The notes: generated from the letters alone by a model not told the origin. Shown: positions 36,541-49,162, numbered from the stretch's first letter. The stretch: 64,000 nucleotides of DNA from Channa striata (GCA_033026295.1 JAUPFM010000054.1:62001-126000); one strand, 5' to 3'. Translations and numbers: made by a program.

Positions 36541-36750
36541 TTGGAAAACTATGAGTTTTGATCCTGGAGGTTTCTTCCGTTAAAGGGAGTTTTTCCTCTC
36601 CACTGTTGCCTATAGCTGCTCAAGGGGGATTTGTTGGGTTTTCTCTAAATGTCTGTATAGTCTGGACTTTATTATGTAAACTGACTTGAAATGACTTTGT
36701 TGTAAATTGGTGACAAATAAATAAAGTTCGATTGAATTGAATTGAAAATT
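36541..36750 (+). repeat. Fish interspersed repeat ending in an ATTGA tail
   Basis: The sequence contains 'gttaaagggagtttttcctc', 'gctgctcaagggggat', 'ttgttgggttttctc' and ends in a run of TTGAATTGAATTG, a pattern very common in fish genomes and typical of the 3' end of a retroposed element. I cannot assign a named family with certainty. Confidence 0.7.
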
Positions 36751-37989
36751 TGATTTAAAATGGCTGTAATTCCTTTAAGGTTCAGCCAAAACTTTCAATC
36801 AAACTCTTAAATTTGTGATGGTATCCAGCTGAATTCGGAGATTTTAATAATCTCAAAATATTTTTAAGGCTTTCTGACAATGTGTCTCTTTGTTTTTTCC
36901 AATGTTACTACTTCCTGTGACAGACAAAACACAAAAAAGTAATTCCAACAAATTCACCTGTAGCAGAAAGACACGGGAAAACGAATACGCTTTCACGACC
37001 ATCACGGTCCACTAATGTTCCACTTTTCACTATTAAACATCTCCTAATTTTCCATCCAGCCACTATCTAAAGCCACATAGATAAAAACAATTTAAAGTTT
37101 TAAACATATTAGAGTCGACTGTACAGAAAATCTTCAGAGCTTTTAAAAGTTCCAACTGAATCTTTTCTATTAAAAATTAAAAAGATAAAACAACCTCATC
37201 ATCTCCAAATGGTTTTTATAGTTCTAATATTACTATAATACTGTAATTAATGCTTAATTGGAGGTGCTGTATTGTTTACAGAGATGTAAATATTTGACAC
37301 ATCCTCACTGGTTCTAATGCAAAACTATAGGAATATCAAACTGCAGTTTTAAGGATGCCACTAACCTTTATGTCCCAGACTACAATTTATGTAAATATGG
37401 ATTAATTACTATATTTTCTTCCCCAAGTCCAAACCACTGAATTCAGTGTTGTCTGACAAACACAGATTTCCGGTTTAATGTCAGGACAGATGAGGAGAAG
37501 CACAGAATCCAAGCAGCTGGAGCCGGTGGATTCTAGCGCAGTAAACTCACAGTAAACCAATTGTTGCAGCTGCAGAAACAATGAGGATTTTAAGGCTCCC
37601 AGCGGTTCAGCAGCCGGGGTCCAAACGTGGGACCAGGAGCCCCCCCCCGCAGAATGCCAGTACAGTGTGACCCACTCAACATATCGCACCAGTGACGCGG
37701 CGCACAGACCCAATTGGTGCAAATCTGGGCAAAAAAAAAAAAAAATAATAATAAATGTCACCAAAGGGGAGTTTGTGGCTCAAACGGAGGCTCAAACTTC
37801 GCCCGATTAACGCAACACCAGCCAGCCAGCGGGCAGATGCTGCCATCTGGCCCGCAGCCTGTTCGCTGGGATCTGCACACGACGGCGGAGACACTAATGA
37901 GTCACACTACACGCCGATGACAGCTAGGCCAGAGATCATGCATGTGACTATATCAAAAAAAAAAAGAAAGATGGAGACAGGCCTTCACA

Positions 37990-38376
37990 AGTCTCACGAT
38001 AATAACATTTGGGGTAATTGTCACGTCCACGTTACGCGTAAAGCGCCTCGGGCACCTACCGGCGATCGGCGTCGTCCTGCAGCTTAAGCCCGGCGTGGTC
38101 CATCCGAAAGCGGGCGCATGCTTGGAAAGTCTGTTGCTGTGTTGTGAGATGAGCGGCTCCGGGCTTTTTCGGCAGGGTCGACAGGCTGAAATGGGCGTGT
38201 GTGAAGCCTCACTTCCTCGTCTGACAGCGCAGGGGCCGCTGCGAAGTGCGCGTCACCCTCCCCCCCCCAGACGATCCTTTCCCCGGCCTCACCTACGCCG
38301 ATGTGCCGTCACGCCAAAACGCAAAGTTGCAACTTGCGACGCGAGACGGGCCCGTTTGTGATGTGCATTAGCCCGT

Positions 38377-38412
<36 letters not shown>

Positions 38413-38830
38413 GTGTCGCACTTTGTTCAGGGTTCCATCCCAGCCCGGGCTCTTCCCGCGGAGCAGTCCGTAAATCCAGCGCTCCGAGGCGTCGCGTCGC
38501 CCGCCGTCCTCCGCTTGTGCCACCACCGTCACACCTGCCGCCTCTGTGGTGGGAATCGGCCCGGCTCGGGGCCACTGTGCGGCGGCTGCGAGGGCCCTGG
38601 TCGGTCCGCTGCTGGAGAAACGCAATGGAAGGCAGATTTTACAGGGCGACGGAGGCGAGACAGCACCACTCAGAGCTCAGGAGGACCGCGGAGACGGATG
38701 TGTGCGTCCTGGCGGCGCCATGCGCACGGCGCACGGGCGTCAGCGAGCGGCAGCGGAACACAAAGCCTGGGTGTCGGGAGACACGGGGGCAATTCAGAGC
38801 CAAATATTTCACAGATTCATATTCAATCTG
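37990..38830 (-). promoter_or_regulatory. phc3: CpG island, probable phc3 promoter and leader exon region
   Basis: A strongly GC- and CpG-rich block lies 3.3-4.1 kb upstream of the phc3 start codon. The coding exon is preceded by an acceptor at 34733/34732, so a leader exon upstream is needed. Candidate - strand donors occur near 38055 (GCCG then GTAGGT) and 38290 (GTAG then GTGAGG). A GT tract (38381-38416) splits the island. Overlapping reading frames across it on both strands reflect GC content, not genes. Confidence 0.5.
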
Positions 38831-38849
38831 TCATATTTGACACGCTGAC

Positions 38850-39940
38850 ACCGAGTTACAGCGAAACCAAGGTTATGCATGAAGCACATTTTATTCGCAG
38901 AGGCCATTCAAAGTCTAACAATCAAAGAGCAGAAGCCATAAAACTTTCAATTCAAATAATACCGGTAAAAACCATCTGAATCATGTTAAGTGTCAAAGTG
39001 TCCAGCTGTCGCACAAACGCACCGCAGTGTCTCCTGTGCTGTGCACGCACTGGCATAAAATACTCAATTACATATTAATATTGCACATCATGAGGTTTAA
39101 ATTTTGCTGAAGTAAAGTCAGAAATGTCATTCTTTATGTACTACCTGGTTAAGAGAAGAAAAAATATATTCCTCAAAAGTCTGCTGTGTTAGACATATTG
39201 ATTATGAAATGGATGGAAGTGCGAGTTGCCCTTGTTTGAGTGTGTGTGTTGTGCCACAGTGTGACGGACACCGGCGTGTTCCGTGGGTCATCCATCAGTA
39301 ATCGGATGAGACTCCGGACAAGCTCGGAACCTACTGACAGCAAATACTCTGCTGCGTCACTTACTCTAATCTGCAGCTGCACCGCAGCGAAACGCCGACG
39401 ATCAGCACGAAACCGGAAACCATGCGGCTCTGCCTTCAAAATAAAGTGCATGATTATCGTCCTACACTATCACACGTTTGTGTCTTTGTGCTGTATTTGA
39501 TTGTACTTGGCCCCTGAATTACAGATTAAAAACTGCTGTAAAAGTGAACTTATTTTTACTCACTACCGATGAAGCCAGAAAACATCTAACATGTGCATAA
39601 CGTTTTAATAACATTTTAATTTTTTCATTTTGATAAGCCTGATATTGTCAGCCAGCTTGTTTCTAACTGTCCAAAACCCAAATAAACTAAGACAGTTTAC
39701 CAAAGTCCAAGAAAAACAACATGTTTTCTCATTTAAGGAGCTGGAACAAGTGGATTTTATTTTTATTTTATTATTTTTTATTTTGTTTGTTGGTGTTGCT
39801 TTATAAATAAGCACTGATGCTAATCTTAGTCTGTGTGAGTCCAAATGCTCAGATTTTATCTTCAATTAAAAGATTTTCTAGTTTATTACTTGTCATTTTA
39901 GGCCTTTCGCAGCCATACGAAACAAGCCTTTATTCTGAAA
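38850..39940. other. Intergenic region between phc3 and the unnamed gene
   Basis: About 1.1 kb separates two divergent promoters. No coding exon, RNA gene or clear repeat is recognised on either strand. Confidence 0.45.
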
Positions 39941-39946
39941 GGAAAC

Positions 39947-40013
39947 ACCGGAAGTGTTACGTGAATTCGTTTCACTCGACTCCGCAGTTGTTAAGGCGCA
40001 AGCTCCATAGCAA
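39947..40013 (+). promoter_or_regulatory. ETS and RFX-like motifs upstream of the unnamed gene
   Basis: ACCGGAAGTG at 39947-39956 fits an ETS-family site, common in TATA-less promoters. CCATAGCAAC at 40004-40013 fits an RFX half-site read on the other strand. Both lie within 200 bases of the start codon at 40143. Such motifs occur by chance; the call rests on their position. Confidence 0.4.
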
Positions 40014-40142
40014 CGGAGTTACAAGAAAAGAAGAGTTGGAATTTTCAGATTTTGTTTCTTACTATTGGAAATCAGCAGGAAACGATGACGCGTCTCTTCC
40101 ATAAACTGGGGCCGGAGACAGAAGCGTCGCGTTGAAATAAAA

Positions 40143-42797
40143 ATGCCCGCCACAAAGGTCATCAAGCCGAAACCGGTGGAGCCGACGAGAAATGCCATGG
40201 AGAAAACCAAGATGGTGAAGGGAAGAGCGGCAGAGGGCGAACTCCGGGTGCCCGCTGTGCGTAAAGGCCGTGCGTCAAGCTGCCCGAGGTGTCCGCAGAG
40301 GGACCGGAGTGACAGGACGAGCGCCGGAGCGTCCAAGACGAGCAGCGACAGGAGAACCAGGTCCAACTCCACTGCCCCCAGAGCGCCCGAGACCTGCCCC
40401 AGGACAGACCCCCGCAGAGCGACCAGTTCTGCGAAACAGGCTGGTGCCAACCCGAAATGCCCGGAAACGACCCCCTGTCCAGGGCAGAGGGAACCGCGGA
40501 GCATCAGGGCTGAGGCACGGAATCCAAGTCAGAGGTGAGACGGGAGAGAGAAATCACTTCAAATGAGTGACTAAAGGCCAAGAGGATAATAAAATGTACA
40601 TGTATTTTTAACTAATAAAGTAGATGCAGAAATGTTATACAGACAGGAAATGATATTCACTAGATAGAAAGCCACTAAAATACAAAAACATACATAATTG
40701 TTGGTGTATTATATAGAAAAGGTGAAAACTGCCTCAGCTCAGTAAAGTCAGAGGGAGGAATAAGGGCTTGAAAAGAACTGCAAAATGACTATGGCACAAA
40801 TGATCATTTTATAATTCTAAAATCACGATAAAGAAATGCAGAAAAAGTTACGAATCTACAAAAAAAAGAAGCTGCAAAGTGATGCAAAATGACTCAAAAG
40901 AGACTAAACATGATACAAAACCATATGAAATTTGCAAACGAGCTGCACATGACAGATACAACAGACACCAACAAGTAAAAATGAAGAAAAATGATCCAAC
41001 AACAACATATTTGTCTCATTGTTACATCTTGATGAATCCATCCTGTTCCTTGCACCTTGACAAGGCTTTTCAGGCCAGGGTGGAACAAAGGTCCCCTGTG
41101 GGGGACGCGCCCGGGGTCACTGTTTACTGACTTTATCCAGACTGAAGCTGCTCGGACAAGTAGCAAACGTTTCTAACCGAGCAGAAAGAAGAATTCAGTC
41201 TTTGGATAAATGCAATATGACTCCAAAGTGAAACAATATCTGTTAGTTGGTGTATGGAAGAGTGGGACCTGTCACTGCACGTGTCTGTGTCCAGAGACCT
41301 CGTCTTCTGTCCATGTGTCCTTCTCAGTGTTTAGAGCTGAAACCCTTTAGAAAGGCACGTCTGGTCCTCGAGCATCCCGCCTCCTGCCGCTGCCTCGACC
41401 ATCTGTTGCAGTGAATTAATCCCGCACGCTTTTCCCACCCACTGACATGACAGAGCTGTAGGTGAACTGAGTGTGGACACGCCACAGGTGTGTGGTCGCT
41501 CCCTTCAGCATGTCCCATCTCGTCACACTGAAGGCAAACAAAGGATTTTATAAATCTAATTTATAACTTAAACAAATTGTATTTATGTGCAGATGAGGTT
41601 TATAGCATCATGTTTAAATTGTATTTTCAAGTAATCAAATATAAATCAAGTCAAAACCTTTATTTAAATATCACTTTTTTTTACACATTTACTTCAAAGC
41701 GCTTTATAAAGGTGTATTAAGCAAAGTGAGAAGACAAAAATGGTCAAAAAGACAAAAAGTTATGTCCACAAAACACGGAAATAAAAAACGAGAGAAGAGA
41801 GACAGAAGCTGACGACATGGTACATGATAAGAAATGTAAAACAAATGATCAGAACATAATAAAACAAATTTAATGTAGATAAAAATATAAAACAGACATG
41901 TGATGGATGGTTTGTGCATGTTTATGCACGCAGTTTGTATACACTGTACACAGGCGTGTACATAAGAACCTACTGCAAGTATTTAATGTAACTTATTACG
42001 TATTAATATTTCTTCTTCCACATCTGCTCAATTTGTTTCCTAGTTTGCAACTTTCACAAACTGCATATTTACAGTATTTGTTTATTCTCTTTTCTTCTGC
42101 TCAAATGTATTTTGTCCTTTTCTCCCAGCAAATTGTTTTTACATGATAATCATTAGATTTTTTTGTCTTTGTGCAGCGTTGGTGTCCATTTCTGCCTTAC
42201 AGACATTAGTAGTACTAGAAACTGGAGCCAAACGTGTGTATGTGAAAAATACATTTGTCCAAAAAAATGGATTCTAATTCTGACATTTTAGTCATCACGT
42301 TAGTAGAGATCTGCGTGGAAATGTCATGAGAATAGATTTAAAAAGAGTTACAAACTGGTTCAGAACCAATAAGAGTGACTGCATAACAAAAATAAAAACT
42401 AAAAACTAAACTAAAAAAAATAACTAGATGTCTTGTTGTTTCTGTGCAGTTCAACAGAAATAAAGCTGAGTGTGTTTGTGTGTTTCAGTCACACAGCTTT
42501 CACTGTCATCCCCCGGACCCCAAGAAAAGAAGAGAGATCCAGAGGAGTGAGTGGTCCCATTTGTCGATGCCTTCAAATCTGATCCACTGTTGTTATATAA
42601 GTTGTGTTAATTGTTGTGCGACGTGTGAATGGTTAAACAGAGGCGGAGGCAGAGCTCGCTGCGTTAGAGGAACTGAAGCTGAGCAGAGCGATGGCGTATG
42701 TCTCCATTAACCCCAGCAGCGTTGGTGAGACACACACACACACACACACACGCAATGTGTAATGTGTAATGTTCATTGTGTTTGGTCTGATGTATTC

Positions 42798-42830
<33 letters not shown>

Positions 42831-43538
42831 ACAGGTGGCTGCATGACTCTGGAGGAAGTGCGGTTAAAGCAGCAGCAGGAAATGATGCAAGCAAAGAGGA
42901 AACAGAAACCGGTCTGATAGCTTACAACTATGTTCCTGTTGAATTCAGCAACATGTGCTTCACTAGACGTTTTTTTCTGTACCGCACGATGGCTTTTTAG
43001 ATGTTCTCCCAAAACCAGATCCATTCATCACATTTGATTTTTCAAATGCTGTCCAACGTTAAAATAAAAACAAATACCCAGCAAAACAAGTCACGTATTT
43101 TTGTATATGTAACTTTATTAATTCATCAGCATCCAGTGTGTCAATGCACAATGTTTACATTAGCCTAATGCTAAATCCAGCTAATGCTATTTTTTGACGC
43201 ACCATAATAACTTTTTCTGATATTTTGTATATCAGACTAATGAGTGGACGCCATTTTTGTAAGAAAAGCAATAAATAAAATGGCTACTGACATGTGATTG
43301 TAAATTCATATCGATGTGAAGAACAGGGAAGAAAATGACGTTGCAAACTGGGAAGAACGAATCACGTTACAGACACAACCAAACATGCTGGTGTTGAACA
43401 AAGGAGGAAACGTTTGAATTCAGTCCATTAATGCTCACACACACACATTATGCAGAGAACTAAACGTGTGTTTTTGCCTCATTGTTGTTTCAGGTGAAGA
43501 CGCAGGCGATGGAGCAGACACCTGTCCTGACGAGCTGA
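40143..43538 (+). CDS. Unnamed basic coiled-coil protein, five exons, 215 residues
   Basis: I do not recognise this gene. A consistent model joins 40143-40534, 42497-42546, 42641-42724, 42835-42911 and 43494-43538, with all phases matching and a stop at 43536-43538. Residues 1-130 are rich in Arg, Lys, Ser, Pro and Thr and start MPATKVIKPKPVEPTRNAME. The rest looks constrained: PPDPKKRREIQRKAEAELAA, then LEELKLSRAMAYVSINPSSV, then GGCMTLEEVRLKQQQEMMQA, ending KTQAMEQTPVLTS. The helical heptad-like stretch suggests a short coiled coil, and the basic N-terminus suggests a nuclear or nucleic-acid-bound protein, but this is inference. The donor after 42911 (GTCTGA) is weak; without it the protein ends KQKPV at 42917. 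A cul1 exon here also uses a GTCTGA donor. Function is unknown. Confidence 0.68.
42730..42828 (+). repeat. Complementary CA and GT tracts at the two ends of a 110-base intron
   Basis: The intron 42725-42834 of the unnamed gene has a CA tract at 42730-42752, starting 5 bases after its donor site, and a GT tract at 42801-42828, ending 6 bases before the first exon base. In RNA the two tracts can pair, bringing donor and acceptor together. The acceptor has no pyrimidine tract beyond the GT repeat. Confidence 0.85.
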
Positions 43539-43539
43539 G

Positions 43540-46420
43540 CCTCACCTTTACCACATCCTCGCTGTACCTGCGCCACAGAGATCACAGGGTTTTAAAACTG
43601 GATTCAAATCAAATGTATAAATATACAGTGTAGGCTTGTGCTGTAAAATATTCTCACTTTTTATCTACTTGTACAGTGATTATTGACATTATCATACATG
43701 TTTTAATTATTCTAAGTCATGTGTTGGCCTACAGGTCAACGCGTCACTCTCCCAGATTACAGCAACAAATCAAATTTTACTTATACAGCTCAGGATCACA
43801 AATCATAACTTTGCCTTACGAGGTTTTACACCCTTTACCCAGTAGGACGAGCAGCAGACGGGGAATAGATGTCCACACACCTCCTTAACGGACAATTAGA
43901 GGGAGACATTGTTATCATATAAGAAGAATATGACCCAGAAGGACATTCTCCATCTTCCAGCATATTTTCTTCACATATTTTGTGTCTAGCCTGCTGCCAA
44001 GTTATACAGTATTGTTTTTGCCTACTTAACCCTTCTTTTCTCCTACAAATGCTCACAGTGAGAGGAAACCTTTCACACGGATGTGACGGTTTTACAGTAG
44101 ATACAGACGAGGCTGCAGGAAATACGGGGAAGCTTTTTCATGTGAATTGTGGTCAGAGGTGCAGTGATAAAGCTCTCGGTTCGTGCTCTGCGTCTGGTAT
44201 CACATTCTAATTGAAAGTGTTGCTGAGGCTACCAAACCTGATTTGTCACGGATTACCTTGACATGGCTGTAGTGCGAGATTACTGGCTTTCTATGTTAGG
44301 CCACATGGCTATTTTTCTTTACTCATTCATGCTTGGAAATTGAAATGTCCACCTGTGCCGGCAGCTGTACACATCCTATTGTTGTAAATAAATGTATTGG
44401 ACTGCAGAAAACACACTTGGATTCTCGTAATGTTGATCTTTGTTGATGGACAGCTTTTCACTCTGTCGTGTTTAAGGTGTGGTTGTCACACACATCACGC
44501 CATCCTCCTCTGTTACACAAGACCTGCATTACAGAGATGATTGGGAGAAATCAAAGCTGACGTGAATGAGCTGTTACTGCAAATGTTTACACCTGTATTG
44601 AGGTAAAATGCAGCCAAATATGAATGAACGACAGGTGAACAGCAGGACGACTGCAGTGGCCACGTGTGGTTTGCTGCTCGTGCTGTGGCCACTGTTCACT
44701 AACAGTAACCAGTTCACTTCTGCTTTTCAGACATTTTCCCTTTGCAGACCTCGCTTCACTTTTAGGCCTGTACGTGGTCACACCTTTGTATTTAAATGAG
44801 CTGTCGTGATCTCTGACCTTTGGAAGAGCTGATGAGCAGCTGACAACTGAAGGTGATTTTCTCATTGCTGCTTTTCAGCTCTGGAGGTTTGGAGACGCTC
44901 AGTCAGAGCAACTCATTCAAAAACATGGTAAAACCCTGGTTCACTTTACTGGGTTTTACATTTTTAACTTTTACTCAGTGAGTTTTCGAGTTCGCCTTGT
45001 TAGCTGAATTGTCTTCTCTGTCTCTTCTTTCTCTTCCGTCCCTTGTCCTTTTCTGTCTGTGTAACTTATGTCAACAATTTCCTTAAACAGTTGGCCACTA
45101 AAATTTTATCAAACTTAGACTCAAACAGGAAAAAACAGTGTACGTGTCCGGGTCTATTTTCAGCAGCAGATTAATCTGTATTTTTATTCTAGTTTTATTC
45201 TAGAGTATTTGTAGCAGCAGGATGGGGAACGTGGGACTGAGTCAAATTGAGATTAATCTAAATAAAATAAAACTGCAGCATTTGACTTTGCCTAAGAAGG
45301 AACTTGTCACTCAGTGAAAAAATGTGGCTCATTTTTCACAGTAAATTATCTCTACAACACAGAGACAATTATATTTTTGAAACACACAACTTTGAACTTT
45401 GAACTGAATTTTGACTGATTTAGGATGGTTTTATTAACATGTAATGCAGTTTTTTTTTTTACTGTTTGATTTTAATCTTTATTTAGGCCTTTCTTATCAA
45501 TCTATAACTTTACATGTGTCCCATTATTTGAACAATCTCACTCTGGTGTTTCTGCCTGTGCTGCACATGTGTTGTGCAAATGCTGCCAAAATTCCATTCA
45601 AACATCTCACATTGTGGTTATAGTTATTTTAAATATTTTATGAATTAATCTTAAGTTAAATATTTTTGTTTGTTGTGTGTTGGGTCAGCAGGCTGATGTT
45701 GAAAGGATTTAATATTATATATTTTATATAACAAATAGCATCAAAAATTAGAAGTGTAAATTTTCTTTTTGCGTTTCTAATCATTATTACATAAAAGTGA
45801 TAATAATAAAATAGTGCTGTTATTATACATATATTAATTATAACCATTAAACTAATAGTGCATTTATTAACGTTACTGCTTATTAATCTGTATCATAACT
45901 GTTATTGTTACCATAATAGACACTAAGTGTATAACCACGTACCTCAGTGCACCTTGTGTTGTTCTGATATTCTCTGATCTTATCTGATCCTAACATATGC
46001 ATTTTATTGGAGAGCCATGTGTCGTGTTCTGCTCGGCCACCAGATGTCGAGCTGCCTGTTTCCGAGGCAGTGAAGGTGCACAGGGTGGGACAGAGCTGGT
46101 GACCGCACAGCACATTGTGCAAATGGTGACTGACTTCTCTTCAGAGAACAAGTTGTTCCCTTGAAAAATCACTGCAAATAATACTCAACGTTACAGTGAG
46201 AGAATATGGGTTGTAATACCATAAGGTCAAAGCCAAAAAAAAAAAAAAACACTGACCATTTGCAGGCAAAACAATCTTGCAGTTATCACCGGGATGATTC
46301 CAATGTGATGTTGTCTTTGCATAACACACACGCATATGGACACATTAAAGCAGAGGGAGCTAAATGTCAGCATCGTGATCCGGTACCGGGCATTCATAAT
46401 TAACATGCCATATTCGGCGG
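43540..46420. other. Intergenic region between the unnamed gene and cul1
   Basis: About 2.9 kb without a recognised coding exon. It contains a repeat fragment at about 43750-43930 and otherwise A+T-rich single-copy-looking sequence. Short reading frames near 44600-44865 and 45880-46170 show no family features. Confidence 0.45.
43750..43930 (+). repeat. Fragment of a fish interspersed repeat
   Basis: The phrases 'aatcaaattttacttataca', 'gctcaggatcacaaatcata', 'ttgccttacgaggttttaca' and 'atagatgtccacac' resemble a common fish repeat that describes itself by a TTTATTTATAcagc start and a 'cacaaatca...ttgcct' core. The copy is clearly diverged. Confidence 0.5.
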
Positions 46421-46429
46421 CTTCAGCGA

Positions 46430-46561
46430 CCTAAAGCGCATGCGTGACAGAGAACGTAATTTCGGAGAACGGAACAGACCCTAATTGTTTCGCGCAGCCA
46501 TGTTTGTAGTCCTTTTCCAGAAGCCATTCTGTGACGCCGGTGAGACGTTTAGGCGATTCTG
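46430..46561 (+). promoter_or_regulatory. Candidate upstream first exon/promoter with NRF1-like site
   Basis: GCGCATGCGT at 46436-46445 fits the NRF1 palindrome found in housekeeping promoters. An ATG at 46500 opens a short frame (MFVVLFQKPFCDAGETFRRFW then stop), and good donors follow at 46539/46540 (CCG then GTGAGA) and 46561/46562 (CTGG then GTAAGC). It may be an alternative cul1 first exon or a separate transcript. No downstream partner exon could be proven. Confidence 0.35.
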
Positions 46562-47219
46562 GTAAGCTGCGACATTTTGGATTCATGAGGGGACTGTGGA
46601 TGTGTCTGCTTCCTTTGGAAATAAATGTGGCTTCACATATTTATGCTCATTTGGGCATTTCCATTGAATGTTACGTTTGCTTTACTATGAGGGAAGTGTT
46701 ACGTTACATTTACTCGATGGCTTCAAATACATTGTAGATCGATGACACAAAGTATGATCAACAAATAAATTATGATGTTTGATGGAATGATGTGTGATGT
46801 TACATTTACCTTTAAAACCTACTGCTTTTATCCAAACCTGTCTTGGTAATTGAGTTTTTCTAAACAACTGGAGGGAAATACCGTGTCAAATGTTTATTTT
46901 TCTGTGAGTATACATTAAATACACTCAATATAACCTTAATAGGGACCAAATGTGGATGAGAAAAGTTAGAAATGGTCAAGTTCAATCGTCTTTAACCACG
47001 TTGATTAACGCCTAGAGACGTTGGTTTGTATATAGGTACATGTACATTTTACTTCATGTAAATTGGAGGGCATGCCATTAAAAAATAACTCAAATAAGAA
47101 GTTTCCGTGGAATTTCCGCTTGCAGTGGAGTGCCTCTGTCTGCTTTGCTCACTGACTAATTAGTTATTTAATTGATTGCTGATGTTTATAACTTCATCTG
47201 CTGTCTCTGTGCGCTTGTT

Positions 47220-47434
47220 CTGCTCCGACGCCCATATTTCCCACGGCACCCGAAGGCACCGTGATTCCGTAGCTATTGAGCTGATCTTTGTGCGAACGAA
47301 GCCGAGCGGTCGCAGTTAGCAATAGACAGGCGAACACACACACGGCGAGACGAAAGACGGCGGCGGACGCAGCTCCTGGGCCCGAAAATCCATTTCCACG
47401 ACGACAGTACAGTGACAGCGACGGCCTTAAAATG
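47220..47434 (+). promoter_or_regulatory. cul1: cul1 CpG-rich promoter and noncoding leader exon
   Basis: GC-rich sequence with many CpGs ends in a strong donor (AATG then GTAAGA) at 47434/47435, followed by further CpG-rich intron to about 47870. The first cul1 coding exon is 10 kb downstream, preceded by an acceptor at 57638/57639. A noncoding leader exon here is therefore likely. The transcription start is not defined. The last three bases of the exon are ATG. Confidence 0.6.
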
Positions 47435-49162
47435 GTAAGACGACATTAAAAGCGCCGGGAGCGGAGGCTGGCGGCGCTCTTCGCGTACGACAGTCAGTCC
47501 AGCTAGGAGCTAGCTGGCTAATGCTAAGCGGTTAGTGAACTGTTTCCCTGACTCATTATTGAGCAGCCCGAGAAGCTAGGCTGCCATTTTACACGGGCAC
47601 TGCTCCGTCCCGATCACTGCGGTTAGTTCGGCGAACACGGCGTTTGTGTTAACTCTGGCCCACACGGCGTCTCTGCGTCTAAACGAGCGCAAAACCCGAT
47701 TACGCCGGAGCCCGTACTTTGCTTCGAAGACCGTCCGCCCAGCGTCAGACAGCCGAGCTACTTGGAAGCTAACTGGCTATCGGTGCCTGGGAAGCTAACG
47801 ATCGCTCGCTGTGTTGCGTAGCAGGCTCAGGCTCGATTGGCGGCTCCGTGCGGAGGAGCCACAACAAAAATCTCCGAAGACGGTTCACGTAGAGCTTCAG
47901 CACATTAGCTGAGATGTTCCCAGAATTTAGCGGACTTCAGCACAGCTTGATTTGAACGGATCGGGCTTGTGTGGCTTTGGAGTGAATGAGAGTGATTTGA
48001 ACCTGATACAGGCTCCAGCACTTTGGAAGCACCTGGAAAATTGTTTGTTTCCAGGCCTGGAGATGATGGGAGAGTTATTAGAACCGAAGTAGGTTTTTGA
48101 AGAGAGATTAATTGAATTTTACAGTTTCTGTGTTGGCTAAGAACTTTAGTGCTTGGTCATAAGATTGATGGTGGCTTTTTCTCTCTGACTTATTACCCAC
48201 TAGGTGCTGAATCTATATTCATATATTTCTATAATCTTGAATCTATAGTCAACTTGTAGTGACAAAGTGCACAGAGTGGAGGACCTCTGCAGTCCGATCA
48301 CGTCAGATGTCCTATCATCTGAATTATTTTTAGTAAAATTGTAGTGGGATTTTTTTTTCAAGACTTTCTTTTTAAATTTACAGTTTTAACCCAGAAATCT
48401 TACAGTGAGAATAATCTTATTGTCGACTGTCTCTTTGCTTCGTGTCTAAACTGGATCTCTCCTGCACTTGTGGCAAATCTTGTATCTACTTCTAGTTCAG
48501 TTCTGTAAATGTGTTAAAGAAAGACTGGTTTTTGATAAAACTATATTTGTATTTTATATTCCTCTTAACAAAATGAGCAGTACACCCGGTGTGTCAAAGT
48601 ATTGTTAGTTACAGATTTGCTTCTCTTCTTTCTCCTTGAATTTTAAAATAAAAAAACACATCTGGCAGACCTGGTTATTAATACTACATTCCAAGTTGTG
48701 GAAAAGTTGTTAAGTTTCTGTTCACAAACTGGAAGACAGTGACCTGTGTGTTAGGTTAATTGGTGACTGTCAAATCTTTCATAAACTGGCTGTTCTCTAA
48801 ATGTAAATGGAGATATAGTGTCCAGCTAGAGACTGTTTTTAATATAAATATTGTGATACCGGTGTTGGCTGATCTGAATATGACGCATTAGGACATTTGA
48901 TTGTGTTTTATCCTCCTGACATAGCTGGCAAAACAATATTAAGTAATTCAGTGAAGACATCTCAAACTAATGTGGGCTAAGTTTTTAATAAAACAGTAAA
49001 GGGTTTTTACTGCACTTTGTAAGTTTTATTTCCTTTGCATGATCAATACTCCTTTATTGGATGTAAATGCTGTTTGTTGCTGGCTGTTTTTTTTTTTTTT
49101 TTTAATGTCCTGGTTGGAAACTACCTGCCGGCTGTGGCTTTTGTGCGTTGAGCTTGTGTGTG

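Noticed and set aside
38301..38979. Long overlapping frames on both strands in the 38 kb GC-rich block
   Set aside because: They arise from CpG-rich composition and run through a GT microsatellite. No family features or splice phase support a protein.
44580..44870. Short frames on both strands near 44.6-44.9 kb considered as a gene
   Set aside because: They lack recognisable motifs, have no partner exons in phase and overlap each other in opposite directions.
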